5,489 nt of DNA from the NCBI GenBank assembly GCA_005878635.1, contig VBLS01000138.1, positions 1 to 5,489 of the forward strand, given 5' to 3'. Numbering within the stretch: the stretch's first letter is position 1; each line of letters starts with the position of its first letter. Below, one piece after another: positions 4,366 through 5,489 of the stretch. Source of the DNA: Methanobacteriota archaeon. Lineage in GTDB: Archaea > Thermoplasmatota > Thermoplasmata > RBG-16-68-12. A program made the position numbers and the translations under genes. The notes under the pieces are model-generated. The model saw only the letters and a list, made by a program, of their open reading frames with translations, ran no database searches and was not told the DNA's origin.

Positions 4366-5489
4366 TCACGTACCTCAGCGCAGCGAGCGCCCTCTTCCTC
4401 TCGGCCCTCATCATCGTCGCGATCGCCCGCCAGAAGACCCACCGGGTGTTCCAGAAGCACATCTTGCTCATGGCGATCTACCTGCTCGTCTGCGCGATCA
4501 TTTCGAACGTCCTCATCAGCGTCTGGATCGTCGCGGGGAGCCAGCCGTCGCCTACGGACGGCGTCATCTTGTCGAAGCGCGTCCAGGCGACGTTCGACTA
4601 CCTGTTCGGCATCGCGATCGGCGCGTTCATCTTCGTCGCCACGACCCCGACGATCGGCTCGCGCAAGGACTTCGTCGACTACATGAAGACGGAGTTCCCG
4701 AACTCCTATGTGTTCTACCTGTTCCTCATGGTCATCACGATCGTCACGATCCTGTTCGCGAAGGTGACCGTCGACCCGATCGATCCGAACAAGATCCAGT
4801 TCGAGGGGTACTTCCTGTTCATCAACGGCGCCGCGGTCATCACCCTCATCTTCTACGCGCCCTACCGGTTCATCACCTACCTCCGGCAGACGAAGCCGGG
4901 CGAGGAGATCCGGCGGGACACGTACCTGATCATCGTCGGGATCAGCGGGTTCGCCGTCTGCGAGCTCCTCTTCGAGATCCTCCTGCCGGCGAACGGGATC
5001 AGCTGGCTCCGGCCCCCGGGCTTCATCTTGGAGATGGCGCTCGTCGGGCTGATCGCCTTCGGCGTGCGCGGGGAATCGTACCTGCAGGAACTGATCATCC
5101 CCGAGGCGGAAGCCCACCTGCTGACGAAGCCGACGTATACCCTGGACCGCGGCATCACCTACGTCGTGCTCGAGCGGGACGCGGGCCAGGCCTTCGAGAT
5201 CTTCAAGGATCTGGTCACGCACGGAGCCCAGGGGCTCTGCATCACCCGCCGGGCGCCGAAGGCCGTGATGGCCGAGTACAGTTTGGAGCGCACCCCCGTC
5301 CTGTGGCTGAGCCGCGTCGCCACGGAGAAGAATGCGATCCGGCCGAGTCCGCCGGAGAACGTGGCGATGGCGATCGAGCACTTCATCGAGGCGAGTGAGC
5401 GGCCGGTCGTCCTGATGGACGGCTTCGAGTATCTGGTCAGCCACAACGACTTTGGATCCGTCCTGGCCTTAGTGCACGATCTGAACGAG
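4362..5489 (+). CDS. Seven-TM membrane protein with C-terminal DUF835 domain (3' end outside window)
   Basis: Probable integral membrane sensor or signalling protein; molecular function is unknown. The 376 visible residues contain seven hydrophobic segments at about 8-22, 33-57, 79-97, 115-136, 149-169, 187-209 and 221-237. The loops with most Arg/Lys (24-32, 99-112, 170-186) alternate so that the N terminus is outside and the C terminus in the cytoplasm. Residues from about 265 form a DUF835 domain: YVVLERD (267-273), HGAQGLCITRRAPK (287-300), a WLSR strand (315-318) and VVLMDGFEYLVSHNDF (349-364), the hallmark DG-EYL segment. The reading frame remains open at the edge; the end of DUF835 and any further domain are missing. 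ATG at 4362 is preferred; a TTG at 4344 would add six residues, and a stop lies just upstream at 4335. No strong Shine-Dalgarno is present. It is transcribed divergently from the isoprenoid-related genes, so no functional link is implied. Confidence 0.88.
   Translation, partial: MITYLSAASALFLSALIIVAIARQKTHRVFQKHILLMAIYLLVCAIISNVLISVWIVAGSQPSPTDGVILSKRVQATFDYLFGIAIGAFIFVATTPTIGSRKDFVDYMKTEFPNSYVFYLFLMVITIVTILFAKVTVDPIDPNKIQFEGYFLFINGAAVITLIFYAPYRFITYLRQTKPGEEIRRDTYLIIVGISGFAVCELLFEILLPANGISWLRPPGFILEMALVGLIAFGVRGESYLQELIIPEAEAHLLTKPTYTLDRGITYVVLERDAGQAFEIFKDLVTHGAQGLCITRRAPKAVMAEYSLERTPVLWLSRVATEKNAIRPSPPENVAMAIEHFIEASERPVVLMDGFEYLVSHNDFGSVLALVHDLNE

Noticed and set aside
4334..5398. Plus-strand open frame of 354 codons overlapping the DUF835 gene in another frame
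   Set aside because: It is Arg/Pro/His-rich with no recognisable motifs; the frame starting at 4362 carries the hydrophobic segments and DUF835 motifs.
4296..5444. Minus-strand open frame of 382 codons opposite the DUF835 gene
   Set aside because: Its product is an unnatural run of Asp, Arg and Glu without motifs, while the opposite strand encodes a clear 7-TM DUF835 protein.
1..5489. CRISPR arrays, insertion sequences, tRNA or rRNA genes
   Set aside because: No regularly spaced direct repeats, transposase motifs, terminal inverted repeats, tRNA-like folds or rRNA sequences were seen by eye on either strand.

Overview
The window looks archaeal, most likely a GC-rich member of the Thermoplasmatota or a neighbouring euryarchaeal lineage. 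Three things suggest this. There is a geranylgeranyl-reductase-family flavoprotein next to a trans-prenyl diphosphate synthase, a CPSF-type beta-CASP nuclease, and a multi-TM protein ending in a DUF835 domain, a domain I know mainly from archaea. Promoters have TATA boxes at archaeal spacing, and most starts lack a strong Shine-Dalgarno. The lineage is inferred from gene content; no rRNA or tRNA is present to fix it.

Layout: four genes are on the minus strand and one on the plus strand. Reading along the minus strand from the right: (a) a 436-aa soluble helical protein of unrecognised family with a DDLID motif (4169-2859); (b) a 126-bp spacer with a hairpin just after that gene's stop and a clear TATA box for the next gene; (c) a 322-aa trans-polyprenyl diphosphate synthase (2732-1764); (d) 12 bp later, a 365-aa geranylgeranyl-reductase-family flavoprotein (1751-654); (e) 28 bp later, the first 208 residues of a beta-CASP metallo-beta-lactamase nuclease running off the left edge (625-1). 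Genes c, d and e look like one operon. Gene a probably has its own transcript. A 192-bp divergent promoter region (4170-4361) separates it from the plus-strand gene, a 7-TM protein with a cytoplasmic DUF835 domain that runs off the right edge (4362-5489).

How the genes may work together: the synthase builds an all-trans prenyl chain and the flavoprotein saturates prenyl double bonds. Either could serve archaeal membrane lipids. However, the residues before the synthase's first Asp-rich motif (alanine at -5, threonine at -4) resemble long-chain synthases rather than C20 synthases, so a partly saturated quinone side chain is a realistic alternative. The upstream unknown protein carries an Asp-rich motif typical of class I isoprenoid enzymes and a weak NSE-like motif near its C terminus. 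It is the best candidate here for an undescribed isoprenoid enzyme, but this rests on short motifs and neighbourhood only. The beta-CASP nuclease probably acts on RNA and may be only a transcriptional neighbour. The DUF835 protein looks like a membrane sensor or signalling protein with no evident link to the isoprenoid genes.
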